Translations under genes and position numbers: made by a program
NCBI RefSeq assembly: GCF_012163135.1
Contig: NZ_JAAVUP010000004.1
Location: 372,001 to 436,000, forward strand
Reading direction: 5' to 3'
Length of the DNA: 64,000 nt
Source of the DNA: Neoroseomonas oryzicola
Lineage (GTDB): Bacteria > Pseudomonadota > Alphaproteobacteria > Acetobacterales > Acetobacteraceae
Shown here: in pieces, positions 27,710 to 37,131 of the stretch
Numbering within the stretch: position 1 is the stretch's first letter
Layout of the letters: each line of letters starts with the position of its first letter
Notes under the pieces: generated by a model
Database searches by the model: none
Told to the model about the DNA's origin: nothing
The model's input: only the letters and a program-made list of their open reading frames with translations

Positions 27710-28675
27710 ATGACCATCACCCGCCGCGGCGCGCTTGGCGCCGCGCTGGCCACGCCCTTCGTGCGCGGCGCCGGCGCGCAGGAGCGTTTCCCGAACAAAC
27801 CGATCACCATCCAGATCGGCTTCCCGCCGGGCGGCGCGACCGACGTGCAGATGCGCGCCTTCGCCGATGCCGCGACGCGGCACCTGGGCCAGACCGTGCT
27901 GATCGAGAACCGTCCCGGCGCGGGCAGCACCCTGCCGGCGGCCAACATCGCGCGCGCACGGCCGGACGGCTACCTGCTCGCGCAGCTGACGCTGCCGGCG
28001 CTGCGCCTGCCTCACATGCAGCGCATGCCCTATGACGTGACGAAGGACTACACGCCGGTCATCCACCTGACCGGCTATCTGTTCGCCGTCACCGTGCGTA
28101 CCGAAAGCCCGTACCAGACCTGGGCCGACCTGGTGGCGGATGCCAAGCGCCGCCCCGGCCAGGTGCGCATCGGCAATACGGGCGCCAATGGCACGCCGCA
28201 CCTGACCATGGTCGACCTGGCGGAACGCGAGAAGCTCGACGTGACGCATGTCCCCTTCCGCGGGGAAGGCGACCTGACGCCCGCGCTGCTCGGCGGCCAT
28301 ATCGAGGCGGGCGCGACCGGTTCGGGCGTCGGCCAGCTGGTCGACGAGGGCAAGCTGCGCTTCCTCAACGTCTGGTCGCGCGAGCGCTCGCCGCGCTGGC
28401 CGAACGTGCCGACGCTGCTGGAACTCGGCTACCAGGGAATGGTCGTGACCTCGCCCTACGGCCTGGTCGGCCCCGCGGGCATGCCGCCCGACATCGTCCG
28501 CACGCTGCATGACGGCTTCAAGGCGGCGCTGGACGACCCGACGCATATCGCCGCGCTGCGCCGGCTCGACATGCCGATGGAATACCTGAACAGCGCGGAC
28601 TACGGCCGCTTCATCATCGAGACCTATGGAGAGGAACGCCAGCGCGTCGAGCGCCTCGGCCTCAGGTCGGGCTGA
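27710..28675 (+). CDS. Bug/TctC family periplasmic substrate-binding protein
   Basis: The 321-residue protein has a signal peptide (ITRRGALGAALATPFVRGAGA, QER). Family motifs are FPPGGATDVQMRAFADAATRH, VLIENRPGAGSTLPAANIA, RPDGYLL and DVTHVPFRGEGDLTPALLGGH. A GGGAGGAG ribosome site precedes the ATG. It closes the plus-strand acyl-CoA catabolic operon; its last 14 bases overlap the convergent AMP-forming ligase gene. The mature domain resembles the Bug protein at 32283-33254, including TKDYTPVIHLTGYLF versus MKDFTYVIHLTGYLF, which suggests a duplication. Confidence 0.92.
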   Translation: MTITRRGALGAALATPFVRGAGAQERFPNKPITIQIGFPPGGATDVQMRAFADAATRHLGQTVLIENRPGAGSTLPAANIARARPDGYLLAQLTLPALRLPHMQRMPYDVTKDYTPVIHLTGYLFAVTVRTESPYQTWADLVADAKRRPGQVRIGNTGANGTPHLTMVDLAEREKLDVTHVPFRGEGDLTPALLGGHIEAGATGSGVGQLVDEGKLRFLNVWSRERSPRWPNVPTLLELGYQGMVVTSPYGLVGPAGMPPDIVRTLHDGFKAALDDPTHIAALRRLDMPMEYLNSADYGRFIIETYGEERQRVERLGLRSG

Positions 28676-30194
28676 GGTAGCGTTCCTTGAGGATCCTGCG
28701 CAGCAGCTTGCCGGCTTCGCTGCGCGGGAGCTCCTCGGCGAATTCGTAACTGCGCGGGCGCTTCGGGCCGGCGAGCTGCTCGCGGCACAGCGCCTCGAGT
28801 TCCGCCTGCAGCCCGATGGCACCGGTGCGCGGCACGACTACGGCGTGCACCTGCTCCCCGAAATCGGGGTTGGGGATGCCGACGACGGCGACTTCCGCCA
28901 CGCCCGGATGCTTCGCGAGCACGGCCTCGATCTCGGCCGGGTAGATGTTCACGCCCCCCGACAGGATCAGGTCGGCCCGCCGGTCGGACAGGAACAGCCA
29001 CCCATCCTCATCGACGCGCCCGAGGTCGCCGAGCGACGCCCACCCCTTCGCGTTGTAGGCGGCTTCCGTCTTCTCCGGCGCGTTGTGGTAGGCGAAGCGC
29101 GGCGCGCCCTCGAAGCAGATGCGGCCGACCTCACCGGGCGGCAACTCGTTGGCCTCATCGTCGCAGATGTGCAGCTTCACGCCGTTCACCGGCCGTCCCA
29201 CCGTGCCCGGCCGCGCGAGCCAGTCCTGCGGGGAGACCACGGTCGTCCCGACGCTCTCCGACCCCGCGTAGTATTCCCAGATGATCGGCCCCCACCATTC
29301 CATCATCCGCTGCTTAACTCCGACGGGGCAGGGCGCGGCGGCGTGGATCGCACAGCGATGGGAGGACAGGTCGAAGCGCCGGCGATCCTCCTCGGGCAGG
29401 GCGAGCAGGCGCACGAACATGGTCGGCACCCATTGGCTGTGGGTGACGCGGTAGCGCTCGATCAGCTCCAGCGCGCGCAGCGGATCGAACTTCGCCATGA
29501 CCACGACGGTGCCGCCCTCGGCGATGGTGCGGCGGATGGAGAAAGTGTGCGGCGCGGCGTGATACAGCGGCGCCGGCGAGAGATAGACCGTGTCCGGACC
29601 GAAGCCGTAGAACGACTTCCAGGTCATGTCCCATTCCGGCGCGGTGCGGTTCTCCCATGCGACCATCGGACGCTTGATGCCCTTGGGCAGGCCGGTGGTG
29701 CCGGAGGAATAGAGGAACTCGCGCCCGATCGGCCGTTCGGGCAGCCGGGCCGGCGCGGGGAAGACGGCCAGCGCCTCCTCATAGGACCGATAACCCTCGA
29801 CCCCGTCGCCGACGGCGAAACGCGGGACGTCCCCGGTCGCACCTTCCTGCACCAGCGACGTCGCGAGGTCGGCCAGCGCCGGCGAGACGACGATCGCCTT
29901 CGCCTGCGCATCGGTCAGCATGTAGGCCACTTCCTGCGGCCGCAGATGCACCGACAGCGGCGTGTAGTAGAGCCCCGCCCGCCGGCAGGCGAAGGCGAGC
30001 TCCAGGAATTCCGGCCGGTTGTCCATCAGCATGGCAATGCCGTCGCCGGGCTGCAGCCCCAGCGAGATCAGCCATTGCGCGGCGCGGTTGGACCGGGCGT
30101 CGAGGGCATCGAAGGTGATGCTCGTCCCGAGGTCCGGGAAATGCGCCGCGACCTTGTCCGGCGTCTCGCGGGCCCAACGCGCCAGCAGCACCAT
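28662..30194 (-). CDS. AMP-binding acyl-CoA synthetase
   Basis: The 510-residue adenylate-forming ligase has the P-loop-like motif YSSGTTGLPKG, the A5 motif region YYAGSES, the hinge motif GDLGRVDEDGWLFLSDRRADLI and the C-terminal catalytic-lysine motif PRSEAGKLLRRIL. It would activate a carboxylic acid with ATP and CoA. The ATG at 30194 is preferred because GAGGGGACGG lies about 8 bases upstream; an in-frame ATG at 30212 is possible. It is transcribed towards the beta-oxidation operon and may supply its CoA esters, in parallel with the NDP-forming ligase. Confidence 0.9.
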   Translation of the reverse strand: MVLLARWARETPDKVAAHFPDLGTSITFDALDARSNRAAQWLISLGLQPGDGIAMLMDNRPEFLELAFACRRAGLYYTPLSVHLRPQEVAYMLTDAQAKAIVVSPALADLATSLVQEGATGDVPRFAVGDGVEGYRSYEEALAVFPAPARLPERPIGREFLYSSGTTGLPKGIKRPMVAWENRTAPEWDMTWKSFYGFGPDTVYLSPAPLYHAAPHTFSIRRTIAEGGTVVVMAKFDPLRALELIERYRVTHSQWVPTMFVRLLALPEEDRRRFDLSSHRCAIHAAAPCPVGVKQRMMEWWGPIIWEYYAGSESVGTTVVSPQDWLARPGTVGRPVNGVKLHICDDEANELPPGEVGRICFEGAPRFAYHNAPEKTEAAYNAKGWASLGDLGRVDEDGWLFLSDRRADLILSGGVNIYPAEIEAVLAKHPGVAEVAVVGIPNPDFGEQVHAVVVPRTGAIGLQAELEALCREQLAGPKRPRSYEFAEELPRSEAGKLLRRILKERYLSPT

Positions 30195-30294
30195 GCCGTT
30201 CCGTCCCCTCATTTTCCTGCAAGGCTGATGTGGCGCCGCCGTGCCGTCAACGTGCCTTGCGGTGGGGGCCGGGGCGCGCTGCAATACGGGGGAA

Positions 30295-31002
30295 ATGTCC
30301 AGTCCCGTCCCCGCCCGCCCTGCCTCCACCGTCCTGTTGCTGCGCGACGGGCGGCGGGGGCTCGAGGTCTTCATGGTGGTCCGCCACCACCAGATCGATT
30401 TCGCCTCGGGCGCGCTCGTCTTCCCCGGCGGGCGGGTCGAGGCCTCCGACCTGGTGCTCGCCGGCGGCGATGCCCATGGCGCCTTCCGCATCGCCGCCAT
30501 CCGCGAGACCTGGGAGGAATGCGGGGTCTTGCTCGCCGCCCCCGGTGCCGCGCCCGCGGCGGAAGGCGACTTCGCAGCCATGCTTGCCGCGCGCGGTCTG
30601 CAGCCGGACCAGGATGCGCTCGCGCATTTCGCCCACTGGATCACGCCGGTTGCGGTGCCGAAGCGCTTCGACACGCATTTCTTCCTCGCCGCCGCGCCCG
30701 CCGACCAGGACGCGGTGCATGATGGCGGGGAGGCGGTGGACAGCGTCTGGATCCGCCCCCTCGATGCTTTGGCCGAGGCCGAGGCCGGCACCAAGAAGAT
30801 CGTCTTCCCGACGCGCATGAACCTCAACAAGCTGGCGCGCAGCACCTCGGTCGCCGAGGCCTTCGCCGCCGCGCGCGCCAGGCCCGTCGTGACGGTGCAG
30901 CCGATCCAGCGCGATGCGCCGGAGGGCCGTTACCTCCGCATCCCGATCGAGGCCGATTACGGCGGGGAGGAATTCCTCGCCGGCGACCCGCCTTCCATGT
31001 GA
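30295..31002 (+). CDS. Nudix hydrolase family protein (NUDT19-like)
   Basis: The 235-residue protein has a Nudix box in which the catalytic helix is intact (IRETWEECGVLL, near residue 70) but the upstream glycine loop FPGGRVEASD is separated from it by an insertion of about a dozen residues. That expanded arrangement is seen in the NUDT19/RP2 branch, some of whose members cleave CoA or CoA esters. Such a role would fit the acyl-CoA neighbours, but this is inference. The ATG at 30295 begins the conserved domain; a GTG-started extension to 30241 lacks support. Confidence 0.82.
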   Translation: MSSPVPARPASTVLLLRDGRRGLEVFMVVRHHQIDFASGALVFPGGRVEASDLVLAGGDAHGAFRIAAIRETWEECGVLLAAPGAAPAAEGDFAAMLAARGLQPDQDALAHFAHWITPVAVPKRFDTHFFLAAAPADQDAVHDGGEAVDSVWIRPLDALAEAEAGTKKIVFPTRMNLNKLARSTSVAEAFAAARARPVVTVQPIQRDAPEGRYLRIPIEADYGGEEFLAGDPPSM

Positions 31003-31047
31003 AGGGCGCGTCGGGCCTGAATGCAGACACGACACAGGGGAACATCC

Positions 31048-32256
31048 ATGGCTCCGCGACGCATGCGCTTCGGCATCTTCCTCGCCCCCTTCCATCGCGT
31101 GGGCGACAATCCGACGCTCGCGATGGATCGCGACGGCGCGCTGATCCAGTGGCTTGATTCCCTGGGGTATGACGAGGCCTGGATCGGCGAACACCATTCA
31201 GCCGGCTGGGAACTGATCGCGAGCCCCGAGATCATGATCGCCTCGCTGGCCGAGAAGACGAAGCACATCACGCTGGCTTCGGGCGTGACGAGCCTGCCCT
31301 ACCACCACCCGCTGCTGGTCGCGCAGCGCTTCGTGCAGCTCGACCACATGACGAAGGGGCGCGTCATCCTCGGCTGCGGCCCGGGTGCGCTGGTCTCCGA
31401 CGCCTACATGATGGGCATCGACCCGGCGCACCAGCGGCGGCGGATGGATGAATCGCTGACCGCGATCATGAAGCTCCTCGCCTGCGAGGAACCGGTCACG
31501 ATGCAGACCGACTGGTTCACGTTGCGCGAGGCGCGGCTGCACATGGCGCCGTGGTCGGAACCGCGCTTCCCGGTCACCGTCGCCTCCTCGACCACGCCCT
31601 CCGGTGCGCTGGCCGCGGGCAAGCATGGCGTCGGCCTGCTCTCGCTCGGCGCGGGGCTGCATGGCGGGCCGAAGATGCTCGCCGAGCAGTGGCGCATGGC
31701 GGAAGCCGAGGCCGCGAAGCACGGCAAGACCATGGACCGCAAGAACTGGCGCCTGGTCGTCAACATGCACTGCGCCGAGGACGACGAACGCGCCCTGCGC
31801 GAGGTGCGCCATGGCGAGGCGCTCGAGACGCTGACCTATTTCAGCGAAACCCTCGGCCGCCCGCCGATGCGATCGGAGGATCCGCTGCGGGATGGCCTCG
31901 CGCAGGGCTCGACGCTGGTGGGCTCGCCCGAGACCATCGCCAAGGGGATCGAGCGGCTGCTGTCCTTCACCGATGGCGGCACCGGCGGCATCCTGTTCCG
32001 CGCGCATGAATGGGCGGACCGCGAGGCGACCTGGCGCTCCTTCGAGCTGTTCGCGCGCTGGGTGATGCCGCGCTTCCAGGGTTCGCTCGCGATGCCGCAG
32101 CAGTCGCGCGACTGGGTCAGCGCGAACCGCGAGACCATCCTCGCGCCGAACATCGCGGCGCTGAAGCAGGCCTTCAAGGATGCCGGGCAGGAAGCGCCGG
32201 AGTTCTCGCGCCTGCAACTCCACACCGGCAAGGTGGACATGCCGGCCGGCGAGTGA
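31048..32256 (+). CDS. LLM class flavin-dependent oxidoreductase (luciferase-like monooxygenase)
   Basis: The 402-residue TIM-barrel enzyme is of the bacterial luciferase superfamily. It has MRFGIFLAPFHRVGDNPT at the start, the EAWIGEHHSAGWELIASPE segment typical of the alpha-subunit group, ITLASGVTSLPYHHPLLVAQRFVQLDHMTKGRVILGCGPG, and a C-terminal SPETIAKGIERL motif. It uses reduced FMN from a separate reductase to oxygenate a hydrophobic substrate. The start at 31048 has a CACAGGGGAA ribosome site; the ATG at 31021 is ignored. It converges with a Bug gene, with a 9-bp hairpin between. Confidence 0.9.
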   Translation: MAPRRMRFGIFLAPFHRVGDNPTLAMDRDGALIQWLDSLGYDEAWIGEHHSAGWELIASPEIMIASLAEKTKHITLASGVTSLPYHHPLLVAQRFVQLDHMTKGRVILGCGPGALVSDAYMMGIDPAHQRRRMDESLTAIMKLLACEEPVTMQTDWFTLREARLHMAPWSEPRFPVTVASSTTPSGALAAGKHGVGLLSLGAGLHGGPKMLAEQWRMAEAEAAKHGKTMDRKNWRLVVNMHCAEDDERALREVRHGEALETLTYFSETLGRPPMRSEDPLRDGLAQGSTLVGSPETIAKGIERLLSFTDGGTGGILFRAHEWADREATWRSFELFARWVMPRFQGSLAMPQQSRDWVSANRETILAPNIAALKQAFKDAGQEAPEFSRLQLHTGKVDMPAGE

Positions 32257-32258
32257 AG

Positions 32259-32279
32259 GGGAGGGCGTCACGCCCTCCC
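32259..32279. terminator. Bidirectional hairpin terminator
   Basis: GGGAGGGCG and CGCCCTCCC form a perfect 9-bp stem with a TCA loop. It occupies nearly all of the 26-base gap between the stops of the convergent flavoprotein and Bug genes, so it can terminate both transcripts. No T-run is present. Confidence 0.65.
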
Positions 32280-32282
32280 GAC

Positions 32283-33254
32283 TCAGTTCATCCGCAGGTT
32301 CAGCCGGCGGATCATGGTGCCTTCCTCTTCCATGACCTGCCCGACATAGGACGTGTAGTCCGCGCTGTTCTTGTAGATCAGCGGCATGTCGTAGCGCGCC
32401 AGCACCTCGGCATGCGCGGGGTCGTACAGAGCGGCCTTGAAGGCGTCGTGTAGCGCGCGGACCACGCCCGGATCCATCCCCTTCGGACCCGCGAGGCCAT
32501 AGGGCGAGGCCGAGACGATGTTGATGCCGACCTCGCGCAGCGTCGGCACGTTCGGGAAGCGCGCGGCGCGGTTCTCACCCCAGGTCACCAGCAGGCGCAG
32601 CTGCCCGGCTTCGACCAGCGGGGCCCAGCCGGTGGAATCCGCATTCGCCTGGGTCTGGCCCGACAGCACCGCCTGGATGTTGTCCGCCCCGCCCCGGAAG
32701 GGCACGTGCAGCCATTCGATGCCGTTCTCGGCGGCGATGCGTTCCATGGTGATGTGCAGCGTGCTGCCCACGCCGGGCGAGCCATAGGCGATCTTGCCCG
32801 GATTGGCCTTCGCGTAGGCCATGAACTCCTGCCACGTCTGCCAGGGGCTGTCCGCCTTCACCACCACGCCGAACAGGTAGCCGGTCAGGTGGATGACGTA
32901 GGTGAAGTCCTTCATCGGGTCCCAGCCGGGCCGCGACGTCATCATCGGCACGCGGAAGGCGGTGATCGGCATCTGGCCGACCAGGTAGCCGTCGCCACGC
33001 TGCTCGGCCGCCATGATCTGCGCGGCCATGGTGCCGGACACGCCGCTGCGGTTCTCGATGATGACGGGCTGGCCGAGATGCCGCGTCGCGAGGTCCGCGA
33101 GCGACCGCAACTGACCATCCGTCGAACCGCCCGGCGGCCAGGGCACGATCAGGCGGATCGGGCGGCTGGGAAAGCCGGACTGCGCCACGGCCGGCGCGGC
33201 GAGCAGCGTGCCCCCGGCCGCGAGCAAGGCACGACGCGACGTCGTGATGGTCAT
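32283..33254 (-). CDS. Bug/TctC family periplasmic substrate-binding protein
   Basis: The 323-residue protein has the signal SRRALLAAGGTLLAAPAVAQ. Family motifs are PWPPGGSTDGQLRSLADLATRH, VIIENRSGVSGTMAAQIMAAEQ and EWLHVPFRGGADNIQAVLSGQTQ. A GCGGGAGGA ribosome site precedes the ATG. It lies behind the thiolase/OB-fold pair on the same strand, but a strong hairpin (33288-33313) separates them, so it may be transcribed separately or at a reduced level. It is the closest relative in the window of the Bug at 27710-28675. Confidence 0.92.
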   Translation of the reverse strand: MTITTSRRALLAAGGTLLAAPAVAQSGFPSRPIRLIVPWPPGGSTDGQLRSLADLATRHLGQPVIIENRSGVSGTMAAQIMAAEQRGDGYLVGQMPITAFRVPMMTSRPGWDPMKDFTYVIHLTGYLFGVVVKADSPWQTWQEFMAYAKANPGKIAYGSPGVGSTLHITMERIAAENGIEWLHVPFRGGADNIQAVLSGQTQANADSTGWAPLVEAGQLRLLVTWGENRAARFPNVPTLREVGINIVSASPYGLAGPKGMDPGVVRALHDAFKAALYDPAHAEVLARYDMPLIYKNSADYTSYVGQVMEEEGTMIRRLNLRMN

Positions 33255-33287
33255 GCGTTGAATCCTCCCGCTGGATCATGTCGTGCA

Positions 33288-33313
33288 GGCCCCGCGGTCG
33301 TTGCCGCGGGGCC
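33288..33313 (-). terminator. 10-bp hairpin after the thiolase gene
   Basis: GGCCCCGCGG and CCGCGGGGCC are perfect reverse complements with a 6-base loop. The element lies just downstream of the thiolase stop on the minus strand and upstream of the Bug gene. It probably terminates or attenuates transcription between them. Confidence 0.6.
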
Positions 33314-33324
33314 GGGGGCGCGAC

Positions 33325-34476
33325 TCAGGGCCGCTGGTTCGACATCACGATGGTGCCGGACGCGGAGAACATGCCGCCCACGCCGTGGCAGACGCTGATC
33401 TCGACATCCGGCACCTGCGCCGGCGCGATGCCGCGCACCTGGCGCACGCTCTCCTGCAGGGCGAACATGCCGTACATGCCGGTGTGGGTGTAGGACAGGC
33501 CGCCGCCATTGGTGTTGAGCGGCAGCTTGCCGCCGGGCCGCGTGTTGCCTTCCCAGATGAAGTCCTTCGCCTCGCCGCGCTTGACGAAGCCGAGGTCCTC
33601 GAGCCCGTAGAGCGGCAGGTGCGCGAAGGCGTCGTAGATCATCAGGTGATCGACGTCGGAATGCTTGATACCAGCCATCTCCATCGCCGTCGGCCCCGCG
33701 ACGCGGAACGCCCGGGACGACGTGAAGTCCTGCATCTGGCTGACCATCGTCGTCTCGACGGATTCACCGCTGCCGAGGATGTAGACCGGCTTCTGCGGGA
33801 AATCCTTCGCCCGGTCGGCCGAGGTGAGGATCAGCGCACCGCCGCCATCCGTGACCAGGCAGCACTGCAGCAGCCGGAACGGATAGGCGATCATCTTGCT
33901 GTTCAGCACGTCGGCGATCGTGATCGGATCGCGGAAGGCAGCGCGCGGGTTCTTTCCCGCCCATTCGCGCTGCACCACGGCGACTTGCGCCAGGTGCTCA
34001 TGCGTGGTGCCCGTCGCCTTCATGTAGCGCAGCACCGGGATGGGGAAGAGCGTCGGCGGGCCCATCGGGCCGAAGGGCGCCTCGAACTGCCCGTTCAGAC
34101 TTTGCGGCTCCGGCGGGCGCGGTGTCGCGTTGATGCGGGACTTGCCGCTCTCGCCATGGGTGATGAGGATCGTCTTGGCATAGCCCGCATGGATGGCCGC
34201 CGCGGCGTGGCGGACATGCAGCATGAAGGAACAGCCGCCGACACCGGTGCCGTCGACCCATTTCGGCGTGATGCCGAGGTAGTGGGCGATCTGCTGCGGC
34301 ATCATCGGGCCGACGCAGGCCACGCCGTCGATGTCGGACGGCTTCAGCCCCGCATCGGCCATCGCGTTCAGCGCGGCGTCGGCATGGAGCATGATCTGCG
34401 CCATCTCGGGCACGGCGCCGATGCGCGTGGATTCGGCCGCGCCGACGATGGCGATCTCGCCTGGCTTGATCGTCAT
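33325..34476 (-). CDS. Thiolase-family protein (SCP-x/lipid-transfer thiolase type)
   Basis: The 383-residue thiolase-fold protein has IAIVGAAESTRIG at the start, the nucleophile region VDGTGVGGCSFMLHVRHAAAAI (Cys near residue 82), and the late motifs HLPLYGLEDLGF, NTNGGGLSYTHTGMYGMF and SVCHGVGGMF. This is the SCP-x-like thiolase group that cleaves branched or steroid side-chain 3-oxoacyl-CoA together with a small OB-fold partner. That partner gene (34481-34897) lies 4 bases upstream on the same strand. The pair could finish the beta-oxidation begun by the enzymes at 21.5-27.7 kb. Confidence 0.88.
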   Translation of the reverse strand: MTIKPGEIAIVGAAESTRIGAVPEMAQIMLHADAALNAMADAGLKPSDIDGVACVGPMMPQQIAHYLGITPKWVDGTGVGGCSFMLHVRHAAAAIHAGYAKTILITHGESGKSRINATPRPPEPQSLNGQFEAPFGPMGPPTLFPIPVLRYMKATGTTHEHLAQVAVVQREWAGKNPRAAFRDPITIADVLNSKMIAYPFRLLQCCLVTDGGGALILTSADRAKDFPQKPVYILGSGESVETTMVSQMQDFTSSRAFRVAGPTAMEMAGIKHSDVDHLMIYDAFAHLPLYGLEDLGFVKRGEAKDFIWEGNTRPGGKLPLNTNGGGLSYTHTGMYGMFALQESVRQVRGIAPAQVPDVEISVCHGVGGMFSASGTIVMSNQRP

Positions 34477-34480
34477 GGCG

Positions 34481-34897
34481 TCAGGCTCCCTTCGCGGGAC
34501 GGAAGAGGGCGAGGGTGATGTCGTCGTCCATCGGCGTGAAGGCGACCTCGAGCGGCATGTCGAGCACCAGCGCGTCGGGCGTCTGCGGGCAGTCGATGAT
34601 GTTCGTCATCATGCGCGGCCCTTCCTCGAGCTCCACGACCGCGATCGCGTAGGGCGGCTTGAAGCCCGGCACGGGACGGTGGTGGATGACGTAGGAATGC
34701 AGCGTCGCGCGGCCCGAGGCCTCGAACACCTGCACGTTGCACGTGCCGGTGTAGGGGCTGAAGGGACGGGGCGGGAAATAGGCCTTGCCGGTGTCGCCGC
34801 AGCGCTGCAGCAGCAGCTTCCCGTTCTTGGTCCCTTCCCAGAAATGCTTCGTTTCGGGCGTGGGCTCCGGCCGCGGGCGGCCTGGTTCGAGAGCCAT
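34481..34897 (-). CDS. OB-fold/DUF35 acyl-CoA-associated protein with degenerate zinc ribbon
   Basis: The 138-residue protein has the DUF35 layout: an N-terminal helix (TPETKHFWEGTKNGKLLLQRC), a short rubredoxin-like ribbon, and an OB-fold (about residues 55-138, with YAIAVVELEEGPRMMTNI). The usual four ribbon cysteines (CxxC and CPxC) are mostly lost: only Cys33 remains, while the other positions read Thr36, Ser47 and Thr50, so zinc binding is unlikely. DUF35 proteins form complexes with thiolases or with hydratases in steroid and branched acyl-CoA degradation. It is encoded directly before the thiolase gene. Confidence 0.88.
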   Translation of the reverse strand: MALEPGRPRPEPTPETKHFWEGTKNGKLLLQRCGDTGKAYFPPRPFSPYTGTCNVQVFEASGRATLHSYVIHHRPVPGFKPPYAIAVVELEEGPRMMTNIIDCPQTPDALVLDMPLEVAFTPMDDDITLALFRPAKGA

Positions 34898-34976
34898 TTC
34901 GGCGCTTCCTCCTTACATGCGTGAAGTCATGTTCACCCGAGCCCGCCCGCGGGGAAAGGGGGGGTGTGCCAAGACG

Positions 34977-35005
34977 TTGACCGATCGTGCCGCGAGGCAC
35001 AGATT
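34977..35005 (+). promoter_or_regulatory. Candidate thiC promoter
   Basis: TTGACC (34977-34982) is followed after 17 bases by CAGATT (35000-35005), a moderate sigma-70 pair. Transcription would begin near 35012, exactly where the TPP aptamer closing stem begins. The placement supports the call; the -10 itself is weak. Confidence 0.45.
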
Positions 35006-35011
35006 CCACGC

Positions 35012-37000
<1,989 letters not shown>

Positions 37001-37007
37001 ACGCGAT

Positions 37008-37032
37008 GCGAGAGGGGCGCCGCCCCTCTCGC
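37008..37032 (+). terminator. Hairpin after thiC
   Basis: GCGAGAGGGG and CCCCTCTCGC pair perfectly over 10 bp around a CGCCG loop, 8 bases after the thiC stop. It is a likely stem terminator without a U-tract. Confidence 0.6.
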
Positions 37033-37039
37033 GCTCTCC

Positions 37040-37113
37040 CCGCCAAAGGCCGGAAGGCCTTTGGGAACCGTCACTTGGCATTGGTTTCCACGGGGCCCTT
37101 CGGCCTTTGGCGG
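37040..37113. repeat. Nested inverted repeats in the thiC/glycosyltransferase gap
   Basis: CCGCCAAAGGCCG (37040-37052) and CGGCCTTTGGCGG (37101-37113) are exact 13-base inverted copies. In addition CCAAAGGCC-GGAA-GGCCTTTGG (37043-37064) forms its own 9-bp hairpin, so two mutually exclusive folds exist. The element lies between convergent genes and resembles an intergenic palindromic repeat or a bidirectional terminator. Confidence 0.6.
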
Positions 37114-37116
37114 ACT

Positions 37117-37131
37117 CGGGGCGAAGCCCCG
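37117..37131 (-). terminator. Hairpin at the end of the glycosyltransferase operon
   Basis: CGGGGC-GAA-GCCCCG forms a 6-bp stem directly against the stop codon of the last glycosyltransferase gene on the minus strand. It is a candidate terminator for that operon. Confidence 0.5.

Noticed and set aside
34898..34976. Second regulatory RNA upstream of the OB-fold gene
   Set aside because: No conserved structural elements are seen; the stretch appears to hold only the minus-strand promoter.
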